Made by a program: the position numbers and the translations under genes | Shown: positions 7,056-14,676 of the stretch, piece after piece | How the letters are laid out: the number at the start of each line of letters is the position of its first letter | How positions within the stretch are numbered: the stretch's first letter is position 1 | IMG/VR virus record: IMGVR_UViG_3300045120_000461 | Coordinates: 1-45,836 of that record | Strand: one strand, 5' to 3' | From: a virus | DNA: 45,836 bases | The notes under the pieces: generated by a model | What the model was told of the DNA's origin: nothing | The model's input: only the letters and a program-made list of their open reading frames with translations | Database searches by the model: none

Positions 7056-9296
7056 TTATGACGCGCCGTGCAGCGATTCGTTCGCCTGGTGACCGCTGTA
7101 GATGTTTGGCCCGGTAGCCTGCGGGTTGCCTGGAGGTTGGGACGGCGGGTTTCCCCAAAGCCCATGCAAAAATTTGAGCGGATCTCCACCGCTGCTCTGT
7201 GCTGCCGCATTCATCACCTGTTCGATAACTGCTTGCTGGAGCTTTTTGCTCTGTAATTGGGCCAAGTGATTAAGGTAGTGCGAGTGCAGCGCGCGCTCGG
7301 CTTCCGGGTCGCGGTTCGGGTCGGCCTGCGACTGCTGGAAGTCTTTAAAGTGCCGGATCATGTGCACCTGATCGTTATCCATCGGGTTGACGTGAACGTC
7401 TTCGCCCTCCTGCATCCGCGTCCACTCCTCGCGCGGGTCGATCGGGATATCCGGCGCCGCCGGCTCGGGCACCAGATCGGAGAAGTTCGGATCGCCCAGC
7501 GCCTCGTGCGCGTCGTTCGTCACGCTCCACAGCGCGCGCGGGTTTTGAACGATGAGCGGGTTCTGCAGGTCGAGCTGGTAGCGGGCCAGCGCCTGCTCCT
7601 TTTTCACTTCCTTCGACCACACGCTTCCGGCGAACTCCAGCCGGAAGTCGTAACGCCCGTCGCGGTCCTCCATCGTGATCGCCGCGGCGCCGTTGTTCGT
7701 CTCGAAAAGCCCGTCCGCGTCCTCTTCCGTGACGCGAAAGAACGTCTGCTCGGGCGAGAACATATATTCCAGTTCCCAGAAGTGCGCGAGCACGAGCGCC
7801 ATGTCCTCGCGCAACACCTTCGTGTCGAGCGAGATGCGCACGTTTCCCTCTTCCAGCAGTTTCACGGTCTGCGTCGCCGTGCGCGGCGCGTTCGGGCGGT
7901 CGGACTGCCGGCCGAGCTGCAGGTCCGAGAGTCCCGTCAGCTTTTCGCCGTACGCGAGCACGCTCTGCTCTTTCCACGTCAGCGCTTCCAGATTCACGCG
8001 GTACTGGAGCTGAACGATGTCGGTCTGCGGATTGTCGAGCGGGATGCCGAGGCCCGGCTTGAGAACGATCGTTTCCGGCGTGACGCCCGACGCGGGACGG
8101 TAGCCGACCGGCGGGCTCGTCGCGAGTTGCGCGCCTTCGGTGCCGAGGTTGTGGTTGACCTTCAGCTCGTCTTCGAGGTCGATCAGCATCTCGCACATGC
8201 CGGGCGACCAGTAGGTGCCGTCCTTGCACATCGACGACTCGACGAACGGCCTGCGATGGCGCATCGTCGGGTACAGGTCTTCGAGCGATTGCACGCCGAT
8301 AACGAGGTTCAGGTCGATGATGTAGCGGACGACGAATTCCTTCTGACGCATCTCGCGGCGTTTAAAATCCCACTCGCCGGCGTCGATCGAGCCCTTGAGC
8401 GGACGCCAGCGCCCGTACCATTCGAGCATCGTGACCCATTCGCCCGACGACATCGGACGTTCGTAAATTACGCCTTCGGCGTCGTCCTTCTCGCGCTTGA
8501 CTTCTTCGCCCTGCGATTCGCGCTGCGTGCCGTGCTGCGCGAGGTTCACGATGGTGTCCCAGTTGTCGGTGATGCCCTGATAGCGGCCTTCGGCTTCGCC
8601 CGCGAGGAGTTGATCGGGCGTGACGCGAACGCGCCTCATGACGAAGGAGAAATCGTGCAGCGTTTCTGCGTCTTCGGCCGGCACAATGAAATCGTCCGGC
8701 CACAATGGCGTGAATTCCGGACCTTCGTAATCGACGACGGTTTTGCCGGCGACTTCGTAGGTGTCGCGCTTCCACGGCGAGTATGCGATCGACTTGCCGA
8801 AGATCAGTTTGCGGAGCACAAACACGCAGAACGGGCTCAGAAGCTTCATCGAATTGAACACGCGCCACGTCATGTAACGCGAGATTTTCTTGTCTTTGCG
8901 GTAGTCGGACGGGCCGACCGGGACCGCGACGATCTCGGCGTCGTCGCCGAAAAGACCGTCCATCTCCTTCGCCCATTTGGTGAACACGTTCCAGCGGCAG
9001 TACGGAACGGGCAGGTTCGACGTGTCTTCTTCGCCCATCAGCGGCGCGTCCACCGCGCAGCGCCAGCGCCGGTAGAACTCAACGAATCGCCGCATGCGGC
9101 GGTCGTGGTCGGAGATCGCGTTCCGGTAGTCGGACTGGATCCGCGACGCGATACGCGAGACTTCGGCTTCCGGCCATTTGAGTTGAAACGACTTCTGGCC
9201 CTGCTTCTTCTGCGGCGCGGGCGCGGGCGGTTCGGGCGCGGCGGGCGCCGGCGCGGGAGCCGCGTTCGGAGGAGCCCCGTTCATCGTAGGAGTCAC
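7056..9296 (-). CDS. Portal protein, 746 aa
   Basis: Forms the dodecameric ring at the capsid vertex through which DNA is packaged and ejected. Length and texture fit podovirus portals of the P22 size class. After a Pro/Ala-rich N-terminus (residues 1-35) come a helical RIASRIQSDYRNAISDHDRR segment, WNVFTKWAKEMDGLFGDDAEIVAVP, the core segment DELKVNHNLGTEGAQLATSP near residue 380, PGLGIPLDN, and a long helical region around ARTATQTVKLLEEGNVRISL near residue 475. The C-terminus is Gln/Pro/Gly-rich. The gene lies between terminase and scaffold in the usual order. The start at ATG 9296 has GGAG ten bases upstream and faces a divergent plus-strand gene 38 bases away. Confidence 0.85.
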   Translation of the reverse strand: MTPTMNGAPPNAAPAPAPAAPEPPAPAPQKKQGQKSFQLKWPEAEVSRIASRIQSDYRNAISDHDRRMRRFVEFYRRWRCAVDAPLMGEEDTSNLPVPYCRWNVFTKWAKEMDGLFGDDAEIVAVPVGPSDYRKDKKISRYMTWRVFNSMKLLSPFCVFVLRKLIFGKSIAYSPWKRDTYEVAGKTVVDYEGPEFTPLWPDDFIVPAEDAETLHDFSFVMRRVRVTPDQLLAGEAEGRYQGITDNWDTIVNLAQHGTQRESQGEEVKREKDDAEGVIYERPMSSGEWVTMLEWYGRWRPLKGSIDAGEWDFKRREMRQKEFVVRYIIDLNLVIGVQSLEDLYPTMRHRRPFVESSMCKDGTYWSPGMCEMLIDLEDELKVNHNLGTEGAQLATSPPVGYRPASGVTPETIVLKPGLGIPLDNPQTDIVQLQYRVNLEALTWKEQSVLAYGEKLTGLSDLQLGRQSDRPNAPRTATQTVKLLEEGNVRISLDTKVLREDMALVLAHFWELEYMFSPEQTFFRVTEEDADGLFETNNGAAAITMEDRDGRYDFRLEFAGSVWSKEVKKEQALARYQLDLQNPLIVQNPRALWSVTNDAHEALGDPNFSDLVPEPAAPDIPIDPREEWTRMQEGEDVHVNPMDNDQVHMIRHFKDFQQSQADPNRDPEAERALHSHYLNHLAQLQSKKLQQAVIEQVMNAAAQSSGGDPLKFLHGLWGNPPSQPPGNPQATGPNIYSGHQANESLHGAS

Positions 9297-9321
9297 ACTG
9301 CGTTATTCGCCCCAAACGCGC

Positions 9322-9327
9322 TAGAAT
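9322..9327 (+). promoter_or_regulatory. Candidate -10 element (TAGAAT) for the plus-strand pair
   Basis: TAGAAT lies 7 bases before the TTG at 9335, in the 38-base gap between the divergent portal gene and the plus-strand gene. No good -35 is visible. If transcription starts at the usual distance, the message would begin at or next to the start codon, so it could be leaderless. This is inferred from spacing only. Confidence 0.35.
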
Positions 9328-9334
9328 CTCCCTT

Positions 9335-9652
9335 TTGAGGCACGCCACAACCGAGTTGCGAACCTGGATTCCACCGGGCTACTGGATGCACGAGACGGGC
9401 AACGAACTGAAGCCCGCCGTCGAAGCCTACCTGACCGATCCGTCCTCGCTCACGCTGCGCCAGATCGCGGTACTGAAGGCGTATCTGTTTCAGTGGATCT
9501 CGTCGGGCGTGTGGGACATGAACCCGGACGCCGACGACGCGGCGCGGGCGCGGCTGCAGGCGCTGCGCGAGACGGCGGCGCGCGTCGTGACCGTCGCCGA
9601 CATCGACGCGTGGCTGATGAACGCGCTCGACGAGGGGATCGACCCGCTTTGA
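9335..9652 (+). CDS. Plus-strand hypothetical protein in the head gene block, 105 aa
   Basis: It reads L/M-RHATTELRTWIPPGYWMHETG..., from TTG at 9335. TTG at 9356 (LRTWIPP...) is an alternative start, and neither has a clear ribosome site. The protein is compact with conserved-looking aromatic residues (WIPPGYWMHETG near residue 11, LKAYLFQWISSGVWDMNP near residue 47) and a C-terminal helix (LRETAARVVTVADIDAWLMNAL). I have the impression of a small phage protein type but cannot name a function. It opposes all nearby genes and forms a pair with 9649-9873. It looks like an inserted accessory unit with its own promoter. Confidence 0.75.
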   Translation: MRHATTELRTWIPPGYWMHETGNELKPAVEAYLTDPSSLTLRQIAVLKAYLFQWISSGVWDMNPDADDAARARLQALRETAARVVTVADIDAWLMNALDEGIDPL

Positions 9653-9873
9653 AAATTGATCTGGGCGGCGGCGCCTATCTGGAACCGGACGAAGGGCCGC
9701 GCGACTCGGCATTTCACAAGCGCATTGTTAAAACAAGACCGATTCCCGGCACCAGATCGGGAAACACCTGTACTCTCGAATGCGGCCACCAGGTTCAGAC
9801 CTTCGGAAAGCTGGATCATGCGGGAGGCGTGGCGTTGTGTACGCAGTGCCGGGACGCGGCGGATGTAATTTAA
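9649..9873 (+). CDS. Plus-strand small protein with Cys/His cluster, 74 aa
   Basis: TTG at 9649 overlaps the upstream TGA as TTGA, giving M/L-KIDLGGGAYLEPDEGPRDSA. The second half holds C-x3-C-x-H at about residues 42-48 (CTLECGHQ) and CTQC near residue 66, a likely zinc knuckle. It ends at 9873, overlapping by four bases the end of the convergent gene 9870-10346. The role is unknown. The translational coupling makes it a partner of the 9335 gene. Confidence 0.7.
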   Translation: MKIDLGGGAYLEPDEGPRDSAFHKRIVKTRPIPGTRSGNTCTLECGHQVQTFGKLDHAGGVALCTQCRDAADVI

Positions 9874-10346
9874 GCGCGTTCCTTCTTCAGCCGCGGCGCG
9901 TCGCCGGCGCGGGCCGCGGGCGCGCGAACGACCTGCGCGGCGGCCAGCGGGACCGCTTCAAACTTCCGGCTTCCGGTCTGTGTCACGTCGCACGCCGCCT
10001 CGATCTGCCCCTTGAGCAGCAACTTTTCGAGCGCGGTCTTCGTGATCGTGACAACCTTCATAAACGCGGTCTTCGTGAGCAGCTTCCGCACCTTCCACAC
10101 GTTAGGCTTCGCCTCCATGCCGCGCGCCGAGATTTGCAGCGTGTAGCGCTCGCCGCGCGCGCTGAACGCGGTGGCGTCGTCGGCCTCGGCGACCAGCTCC
10201 CTGAGCCCGGCGAGCGCGTGCTGATATTTGCGCTCGGTGGGCGCGAAGTCCTCGCGCAGCTTCGCCAAATCGCCAAAGGTATCGACCAGGTTGGGGGGGA
10301 TGACGGGTTCGAGGACAGGGACGGGTTTGCGCGCGGCGGAGGCCAT
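9870..10346 (-). CDS. Hypothetical protein, 158 aa
   Basis: Start MASAARKPVPVLEPVIPPNL at 10346. Residues 20-60 form a helix (VDTFGDLAKLREDFAPTERKYQHALAGLRELVAEAD), followed by a small sheet (GERYTLQISARGMEAKPNVWKVRKLLTKTAF) and a second helical part, then a disordered Ala/Arg tail. No family recognised. It lies between the terminase-proximal genes and the plus-strand pair, and ends tail-to-tail with 9649-9873. Confidence 0.7.
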   Translation of the reverse strand: MASAARKPVPVLEPVIPPNLVDTFGDLAKLREDFAPTERKYQHALAGLRELVAEADDATAFSARGERYTLQISARGMEAKPNVWKVRKLLTKTAFMKVVTITKTALEKLLLKGQIEAACDVTQTGSRKFEAVPLAAAQVVRAPAARAGDAPRLKKERA

Positions 10347-10472
10347 ACGACTGCGTTCGACGACGCGGCGCGAATCGCTCTGCGGAGGAAAAGGTTTAAA
10401 AAGGAGCGTCCGCGCCGCGTTCGATTCACAAGCGAGAACAGCAATGGCATTAACTGCCGTCGCCCGATGCCG

Positions 10473-10742
10473 TCAGTCTACACCGGTTTTCGCCGGCGGC
10501 GCCGGCGGAGTCCATCCGTTCTTTACGGCGGCGTCGGCCATGTCACTGAGGCCTTGTAAGTAACAGGACTCTGCCAGGACTGTCAGATTAACCGGCTCCC
10601 ACGGAAGTGCGGCGCTCCATCCCCGCACGATGCCCCTCGTCCGCTCCGTCGCAATTCGTCGGTAGGTTTCATCCGGTTGATAGCTGACGTAGCCCAGCAG
10701 CCGACGCTGATACTTTTTTTTTGGCAGGTTCTCATCGCTCAT
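10473..10742 (-). CDS. Hypothetical protein, 89 aa
   Basis: Start MSDENLPKKKYQRRLLGYVS at ATG 10742, chosen because GGAGAG lies seven bases upstream. A TTG at 10766 is also in frame. The protein has a basic N-terminus, then YQPDETYRRIATERTRGIVRGWSAALPWEPVNLTVLAES, ending PPAPPAKTGVD. No domain recognised. The 126 bases downstream to the next gene (10347-10472) hold no gene I can support. Confidence 0.7.
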   Translation of the reverse strand: MSDENLPKKKYQRRLLGYVSYQPDETYRRIATERTRGIVRGWSAALPWEPVNLTVLAESCYLQGLSDMADAAVKNGWTPPAPPAKTGVD

Positions 10743-10766
10743 GCTCAAACTCTCCACAGTCGTCAA

Positions 10767-10874
10767 TCAGATGAGGCCCTTGCTGGTTGCATCTGGCGGA
10801 CGGCAAATGTATGCAGTAATCCGGTGCTGACCACGCAAAGCATACCGTTTCGTGAAGCGGATACGCTGGCTCAT
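10767..10874 (-). CDS. Possible 35-residue peptide
   Basis: ATG at 10874 opens a 35-codon frame (MSQRIRFTKRYALRGQHRIT...) ending in TGA at 10769-10767. It is basic and has no good ribosome site. It fills an otherwise empty gap (10743-10917) between two real genes. It may equally be an untranslated leader for the 10742 gene. Low confidence. Confidence 0.25.
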   Translation of the reverse strand: MSQRIRFTKRYALRGQHRITAYICRPPDATSKGLI

Positions 10875-10917
10875 GGCGACAATCAGTCTGTAGCGGCCTC
10901 TGAACCACCCTGGTTGC

Positions 10918-11226
10918 TCATGGCTTCGCTGTCGCCGCCGGCGCCGCGGCGCGTTCGGCGTCCTCGATGCGCCCCCGCAGCGCGGCGAGTTCCATCCGCA
11001 TTGAAGGGGGCATAGGCCGCGGCGCGTAGGTGTGCATCATGACCGCGAGCGAGTGCAGATCGTCTGCGTCGAGCGCGACGTCGAGCGTGTCGAGCCTGCC
11101 GGCGATGAGCAGGTCCGCGTAGATGCGCCGGGCGCAAACGTGCAGCTTGTTCGGCGCCGCGACCGCGCGCAGCCAGTCGGCGAGCGCGGCGCGCAGCACG
11201 AACGTCTCGATCGCGTCGAGCGTCAT
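10918..11226 (-). CDS. Helical hypothetical protein, 102 aa
   Basis: Start MTLDAIETFVLRAALADWLR at 11226, overlapping the previous TGA as ATGA, so the longer frame to 11268 is not needed. The product is almost entirely helical (ADDLHSLAVMMHTYAPRP..., MRMELAALRGRIEDAERAA). Its C-terminus is Ala-rich. No family recognised. It lies three genes after terminase and may be coupled to it. Confidence 0.7.
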   Translation of the reverse strand: MTLDAIETFVLRAALADWLRAVAAPNKLHVCARRIYADLLIAGRLDTLDVALDADDLHSLAVMMHTYAPRPMPPSMRMELAALRGRIEDAERAAAPAATAKP

Positions 11227-11477
11227 GCGTTCGTCTTCGTTCCCGCCAAAGCGCGTTGAGGCGACCATGCAACGTTACGGTCGAGCACGCTAATTTCGAC
11301 ACCCGCTTCGTTCAAAAGGTTCGTGAGCGACGGCGTTACGGCGGCGTCCGTCCACGCGCCGATCACCTCAGCCGCCAGCGCGCAGGTCGTGCAAAGCGTC
11401 GGCTCGAACCACGCGCAGGGCGGGTTACAGGCGTGGTCGTCGGTGCAGCCGCAAACGCGGCAGGTTACATCGCTCAT
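11223..11477 (-). CDS. Cys-rich small protein, 84 aa
   Basis: Start MSDVTCRVCGCTDDHACNPP at 11477 (ATGA overlap with the preceding gene). It has eight Cys, in CRVCGC (6-11), CNPPC (17-21) and CTTC (29-32), with one His between them. This is a compact treble-clef or ribbon-like zinc site in the first 33 residues. The rest is a short helix and strand. Similar small CRVCGCT-type proteins are common in phages of GC-rich hosts. Function unknown. Confidence 0.75.
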   Translation of the reverse strand: MSDVTCRVCGCTDDHACNPPCAWFEPTLCTTCALAAEVIGAWTDAAVTPSLTNLLNEAGVEISVLDRNVAWSPQRALAGTKTNA

Positions 11478-11683
11478 GCGTTCGTCGTCTCCGTCGCCGC
11501 CGGTCGCGGTCTGTTCAGAATAACGAGGAAACCGTTACTGTGCGGCGTCACAGATTCCAGCGTCCACCCCTCCGCGGCCTTCTGGTTCAGCCACGACTCG
11601 GGAATGTCGGCCATCTGAACAATCGCGTATTCGAGCGCCGCGGGCGCCGGCGCGGTCTTCGCGGGCCATGTGAACTCGGTCAT
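11474..11683 (-). CDS. Small hypothetical protein, 69 aa
   Basis: Start MTEFTWPAKTAPAPAALEYA at 11683, overlapping the terminase stop as ATGA. A small alpha/beta pattern is visible (YAIVQMADIPESWLNQKAAEGWTLESVTPHSNGFLVILNRP). The AAEGW-x-L-x3 strand resembles small phage and bacterial proteins that pair a helix with strands, but I cannot name a family. It is co-translated with terminase. Confidence 0.7.
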   Translation of the reverse strand: MTEFTWPAKTAPAPAALEYAIVQMADIPESWLNQKAAEGWTLESVTPHSNGFLVILNRPRPAATETTNA

Positions 11684-13428
11684 CGCACCCTCACCGTTCC
11701 CCCGCGCCGGCGGTCGTCCGGATTCGGCGGCGGCACGCCGTAGCGCGTCATTACCGGCGGCGCGATCGGACGCGGCGCGACGGGCCGCGGCATGCGCAGG
11801 ATGACGACGCAGGCGAGCGCGAGCGCGATCACCGTGTCGTCGTGCGTGCCCGATTGCGCGGCGGCTTTGCCGTTCTTATGAATCACAAATGTCAGCAGTT
11901 CGGTCTGCGTCACCTGGTCGTGGACCGCGATCGCGTCCTGCCGGATCAATTCATCCAGCATCGATATAAGGAGCGCGCGCGAAACGCCGTCCGTCTGCCA
12001 GCCGAGCTTGTCGCTCCGGATCTGCGGGTCCTGGTCGGCCGCCACAGGCCGATGGTAGAGCAGCGTGCGCGGATAGTCCGCGTTCATGATCGCTTCGAGC
12101 ATCGAGACGCCGCCGCCGCCCGGATTGATCTCGCCCGCGATCTGCGCCATGTGATAGAACTGCCCCAGGGCCGCGATATACCTGCCCGTTTCACCGGGCA
12201 TCATTCTTGCCCTCAGACAAGCGACCTGCTCGCCCGTGTCGCGGTCCAGCACCTGCGCGACCGAGTAATCCGGATCGCTCTGCCCGTCGCCTTCCGTCAC
12301 GTCGATTCCCTGCGCGCAGTCGGCGCCGATCGCGTACAGCCGGCCGCGCTCGGGCCGCTTCCAGATGCGCACGGCGCCGCGCTCGCCCGGCAGGAACACG
12401 ATACGGCGCTCGGTTCCGACCATTTCCGACTGCAGCTCGCCCGCCGCCGGCTCGCGCTGAATCGGCATCCGCTGAATGTGCGGCACGCTGAAGCGGTTGC
12501 GCGAGCTGGCCGTGAACGCCTCTTCGGGCGTCGCGGGGTGTTCGCGCATGAAGCGCGTCACGTCGCCCACGAAGTCGTTCGCAATCGTCCAGCGGCGCCA
12601 GGCGAGCTGCGGGAAGTCGAGGTTAAAGCGCCCCATCAGTTCGCGCTCGTCCTTCGTCACGCTGTTGCCGAACTGCTCCGGATCCAGAATCGGCATCCGG
12701 TTCGCGCCGTGCTCCCACCAGCCCATGAACAGACCGACCCATTCGCCCTCTGCGGTCGGGTCCATCGCCGCCTGCCACATGCGATGGAACGTGTCGCCGA
12801 TCGTCTTCGCGGTTCCTTCGATCACGGCGCAGGTGTCGGGCAGCTTGGGCACGGCCGCCATCACCGCGGAGAGCGTGTCGAGCGGGCGTTCGTAGTACGG
12901 AAACTCCGAGAAATGGACGTTCGTCAGGCGGAATGAGCGCCCGAAGTTCGTCGAGCCCGCGGTCTTGACGATGATGAACGACGATTCCGGGTCGCCGGCG
13001 TGTTCATAGCTGATCTGATCGGCCAGCACGACGGACTTAGGCAGCCGGATCACGCCGGCGAACGGCTTATAGGTCTGCTGAAACCTCGTGTAAATCTTGA
13101 AGATGTTCTCGGTCGAGGTCGCGTCGTGAGCGAGAACCGCGGTATGCACGCCGGCGTCGAACGCGGTCGCGTGGAAGAACTCGGCCGCCGTGCCCGTCGT
13201 CGCCTGGATGCGCCGGCTCTTTAAGTAGATGAGCCGCACGGGCACGCCGCGGTCGCGCTGCCGGCGGATCGCCGCGCGCAGGCGGAGCTGGCCGGGGCCG
13301 AGCTCCATCGGCACGAGCGTCTTGCTCTCTGTCTCCACGGTTAATGAAGTTCGACAGAAGCTCTGATGATCGCGGAACTCGCGGTAGACGAGCGCGATCT
13401 CTTCGGGCTTCATCGCGGCGAGCGTCAT
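11680..13428 (-). CDS. terL: Terminase large subunit, 582 aa
   Basis: Motor and nuclease that packages DNA into the procapsid through the portal. Residues 64-80 (RLIYLKSRRIQATTGTA) fit the Arg/Lys-containing Walker A of phage terminases. HFSEFPYYERP near residue 170 and AVIEGTAKT near residue 203 fit the Walker B and coupling regions. The nuclease half begins near residue 366 (YAIGADCAQGIDV, first catalytic Asp) and ends with GTHDDTVIALALA near residue 532 (last catalytic Asp). Start ATG at 13428 overlaps the upstream TGA as ATGA. Length is typical. Confidence 0.9.
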   Translation of the reverse strand: MTLAAMKPEEIALVYREFRDHQSFCRTSLTVETESKTLVPMELGPGQLRLRAAIRRQRDRGVPVRLIYLKSRRIQATTGTAAEFFHATAFDAGVHTAVLAHDATSTENIFKIYTRFQQTYKPFAGVIRLPKSVVLADQISYEHAGDPESSFIIVKTAGSTNFGRSFRLTNVHFSEFPYYERPLDTLSAVMAAVPKLPDTCAVIEGTAKTIGDTFHRMWQAAMDPTAEGEWVGLFMGWWEHGANRMPILDPEQFGNSVTKDERELMGRFNLDFPQLAWRRWTIANDFVGDVTRFMREHPATPEEAFTASSRNRFSVPHIQRMPIQREPAAGELQSEMVGTERRIVFLPGERGAVRIWKRPERGRLYAIGADCAQGIDVTEGDGQSDPDYSVAQVLDRDTGEQVACLRARMMPGETGRYIAALGQFYHMAQIAGEINPGGGGVSMLEAIMNADYPRTLLYHRPVAADQDPQIRSDKLGWQTDGVSRALLISMLDELIRQDAIAVHDQVTQTELLTFVIHKNGKAAAQSGTHDDTVIALALACVVILRMPRPVAPRPIAPPVMTRYGVPPPNPDDRRRGGTVRVR

Positions 13429-13667
13429 TCGTCTGCGTCCTGCTCGAAAGGATGGTCCTCGGCATAGCCGTCGTACGAGAAAGCGAGATCACCCTCGCCC
13501 ACCACGAACGACGCCGTGCTCCCGTCGTCAAAGTGCAGATAAATGCGGCTCTTGCGATCATCCGGATTCGGGTACCGGGCTACAACCTCCTCCCAGTCGG
13601 TGCAGGTTACTTCCAGGATGGTCCTGCCTGTGATCGGAAGCGCCTCGCGAATGGATGAGAGCGTCAC
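13425..13667 (-). CDS. Small hypothetical protein, 80 aa (GTG start)
   Basis: GTG at 13667 overlaps the upstream TGA as GTGA, giving VTLSSIREALPITGRTILEV. The rest is an alternating strand pattern (RIYLHFDDGSTASFVVGEGDLAFSYDGYA) with an acidic tail (HPFEQDADE). It could be a small beta-barrel or Sm-like fold, but no family is recognised. The terminase gene begins in its stop codon. The longer frame to 13841 overlaps the zinc-ribbon gene and is a shadow in that part. Confidence 0.7.
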   Translation of the reverse strand: MTLSSIREALPITGRTILEVTCTDWEEVVARYPNPDDRKSRIYLHFDDGSTASFVVGEGDLAFSYDGYAEDHPFEQDADE

Positions 13668-13864
13668 AGGATACCGCCCAAACCTGCAGGACCATCGGGC
13701 TCCACAACGCGGATTTCGAGCGGACCGAGAGACACCACCGTAACTTCCGTGAAGCATTTCAGGCAGCGGTTGACATTGAGGTGGGGCGGCCCGTCGAGTA
13801 CAGCGGCGTTTATGTACGACTCCTGCCCGCACGTGGGACACGCGATCGCAACGAATGTCCTCAA
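13664..13864 (-). CDS. Zinc-ribbon protein, 66 aa (TTG start)
   Basis: TTG at 13864 overlaps the sigma-factor stop as TTGA, giving LRTFVAIACPTCGQESYINA. CPTC (residues 9-12) and CLKC (about 34-37), 21 residues apart, form a clear zinc ribbon. The C-terminus (VTVVSLGPLEIRVVEPDGP) is a beta hairpin. It could act as a small nucleic-acid-binding partner. Its place directly after the sigma gene suggests co-expression, not a proven link. Confidence 0.7.
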   Translation of the reverse strand: MRTFVAIACPTCGQESYINAAVLDGPPHLNVNRCLKCFTEVTVVSLGPLEIRVVEPDGPAGLGGIL

Positions 13865-14541
13865 ATCGCGCCTTCTTCCCAGAACCGCGTTTCCACCTTC
13901 GCCCGCGCCTCGGCGAGCTTCGCCCGCGTCCACGTCGGCGACATGCCGACCGCTCGCGCCACGGCGCGAACGGGTTCGCCCGCGAGCTGGGCGCGCAGCA
14001 CGCGCCGCTCCACGTCGGGCAGTTCGTCGAGCGCCGCCGTCAGCATTCCGCGGATCTGCTCGCACTCCACCATGTGATCGGGCAACGGACCGGGATCGCG
14101 ATCGAGCGCCGGCGGAAGCCAGCCGTCCTCGCTGCGCAGCGCCTGCAGCGATACGTTCGCTTCCTCGCGGTACGCTCTGCGCTTCTGCGAGTCGATGATC
14201 GCGCCACGCACGCGGAAGTAGGCGAACGATTCGAAGCCAACGGCGCTGGCCTTCGCGGGATCGAACACCGCCGCCGCGCGCACGAGGCCGAGATGACCGG
14301 CCTGCGTGAGGTCGTCCAACTCTATATGAGCAGCGAACATGGGGCGCACATCGCGCGCGATTCTCTCGACCATCGGCATGAGCGAAATAATACACTTCTC
14401 GCGCTGCCAGCGCCGCCAGGCGCCCTTTTTCCCAGCAATTTTAGGGTTTTCGCCCGTATGTTTATGATTCGATTGACGCGCGTGCAAGACGGCGAAATCC
14501 CAGAGCCGGACGGCGAGGGAGTATTTCGCCGCCCGCGTCAT
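13861..14541 (-). CDS. Sigma-70 family RNA polymerase sigma factor (FliA/SigF-like), 226 aa
   Basis: Directs RNA polymerase to a chosen promoter set. Region 2 spans about residues 53-125: LMPMVERIARDVRP, then IELDDLTQAGHLGLVRAAAVFDP (core binding and start of the -10 helix), and GFESFAYFRVRGAIIDSQKR (region 2.4-like). Region 4 spans about 168-222 with LDELPDVERRVLRAQLAG and the helix-turn-helix VRAVARAVGMSPTWTRAKLAEAR. There is little room for region 3, as in small alternative sigmas. The start at 14541 is supported by TAATG overlap with the gene before it; ATG 14379 would remove only the basic first 54 residues. It lies just before the packaging genes, so control of late transcription is likely (inference). 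Confidence 0.85.
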   Translation of the reverse strand: MTRAAKYSLAVRLWDFAVLHARQSNHKHTGENPKIAGKKGAWRRWQREKCIISLMPMVERIARDVRPMFAAHIELDDLTQAGHLGLVRAAAVFDPAKASAVGFESFAYFRVRGAIIDSQKRRAYREEANVSLQALRSEDGWLPPALDRDPGPLPDHMVECEQIRGMLTAALDELPDVERRVLRAQLAGEPVRAVARAVGMSPTWTRAKLAEARAKVETRFWEEGAI

Positions 14542-14675
14542 TACTCCGCCGCCAGAACGTCTTCGATGTGATCCTGGATTGACTGCGCCAGTTCGGCGAT
14601 GTCTTCCGGTGTCGCATCATCGGGCAGAAAATGCCTGGCCAGATCGGCACAGGCTGGATCGTATCCATTGGGCAT
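14541..14675 (-). CDS. Small acidic protein, 44 aa
   Basis: ATG at 14675 follows the previous TGA by one base. The protein MPNGYDPACADLARHFLPDD continues with ATPEDIAELAQSIQDHIEDV and ends LAAE. Its TAA at 14543-14541 overlaps the sigma start as TAATG. It is acidic and helical, with a D-x-AC-x2-LA-x2-FL pattern that I have the impression of seeing in small phage proteins. The overlap with the sigma gene raises the possibility of an anti-sigma or partner role, but that is only a guess from position. Confidence 0.7.
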   Translation of the reverse strand: MPNGYDPACADLARHFLPDDATPEDIAELAQSIQDHIEDVLAAE

Positions 14676-14676
14676 T

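Noticed and set aside
7257-9338. 693-codon plus-strand frame
   Set aside because: Shadow of the portal gene.
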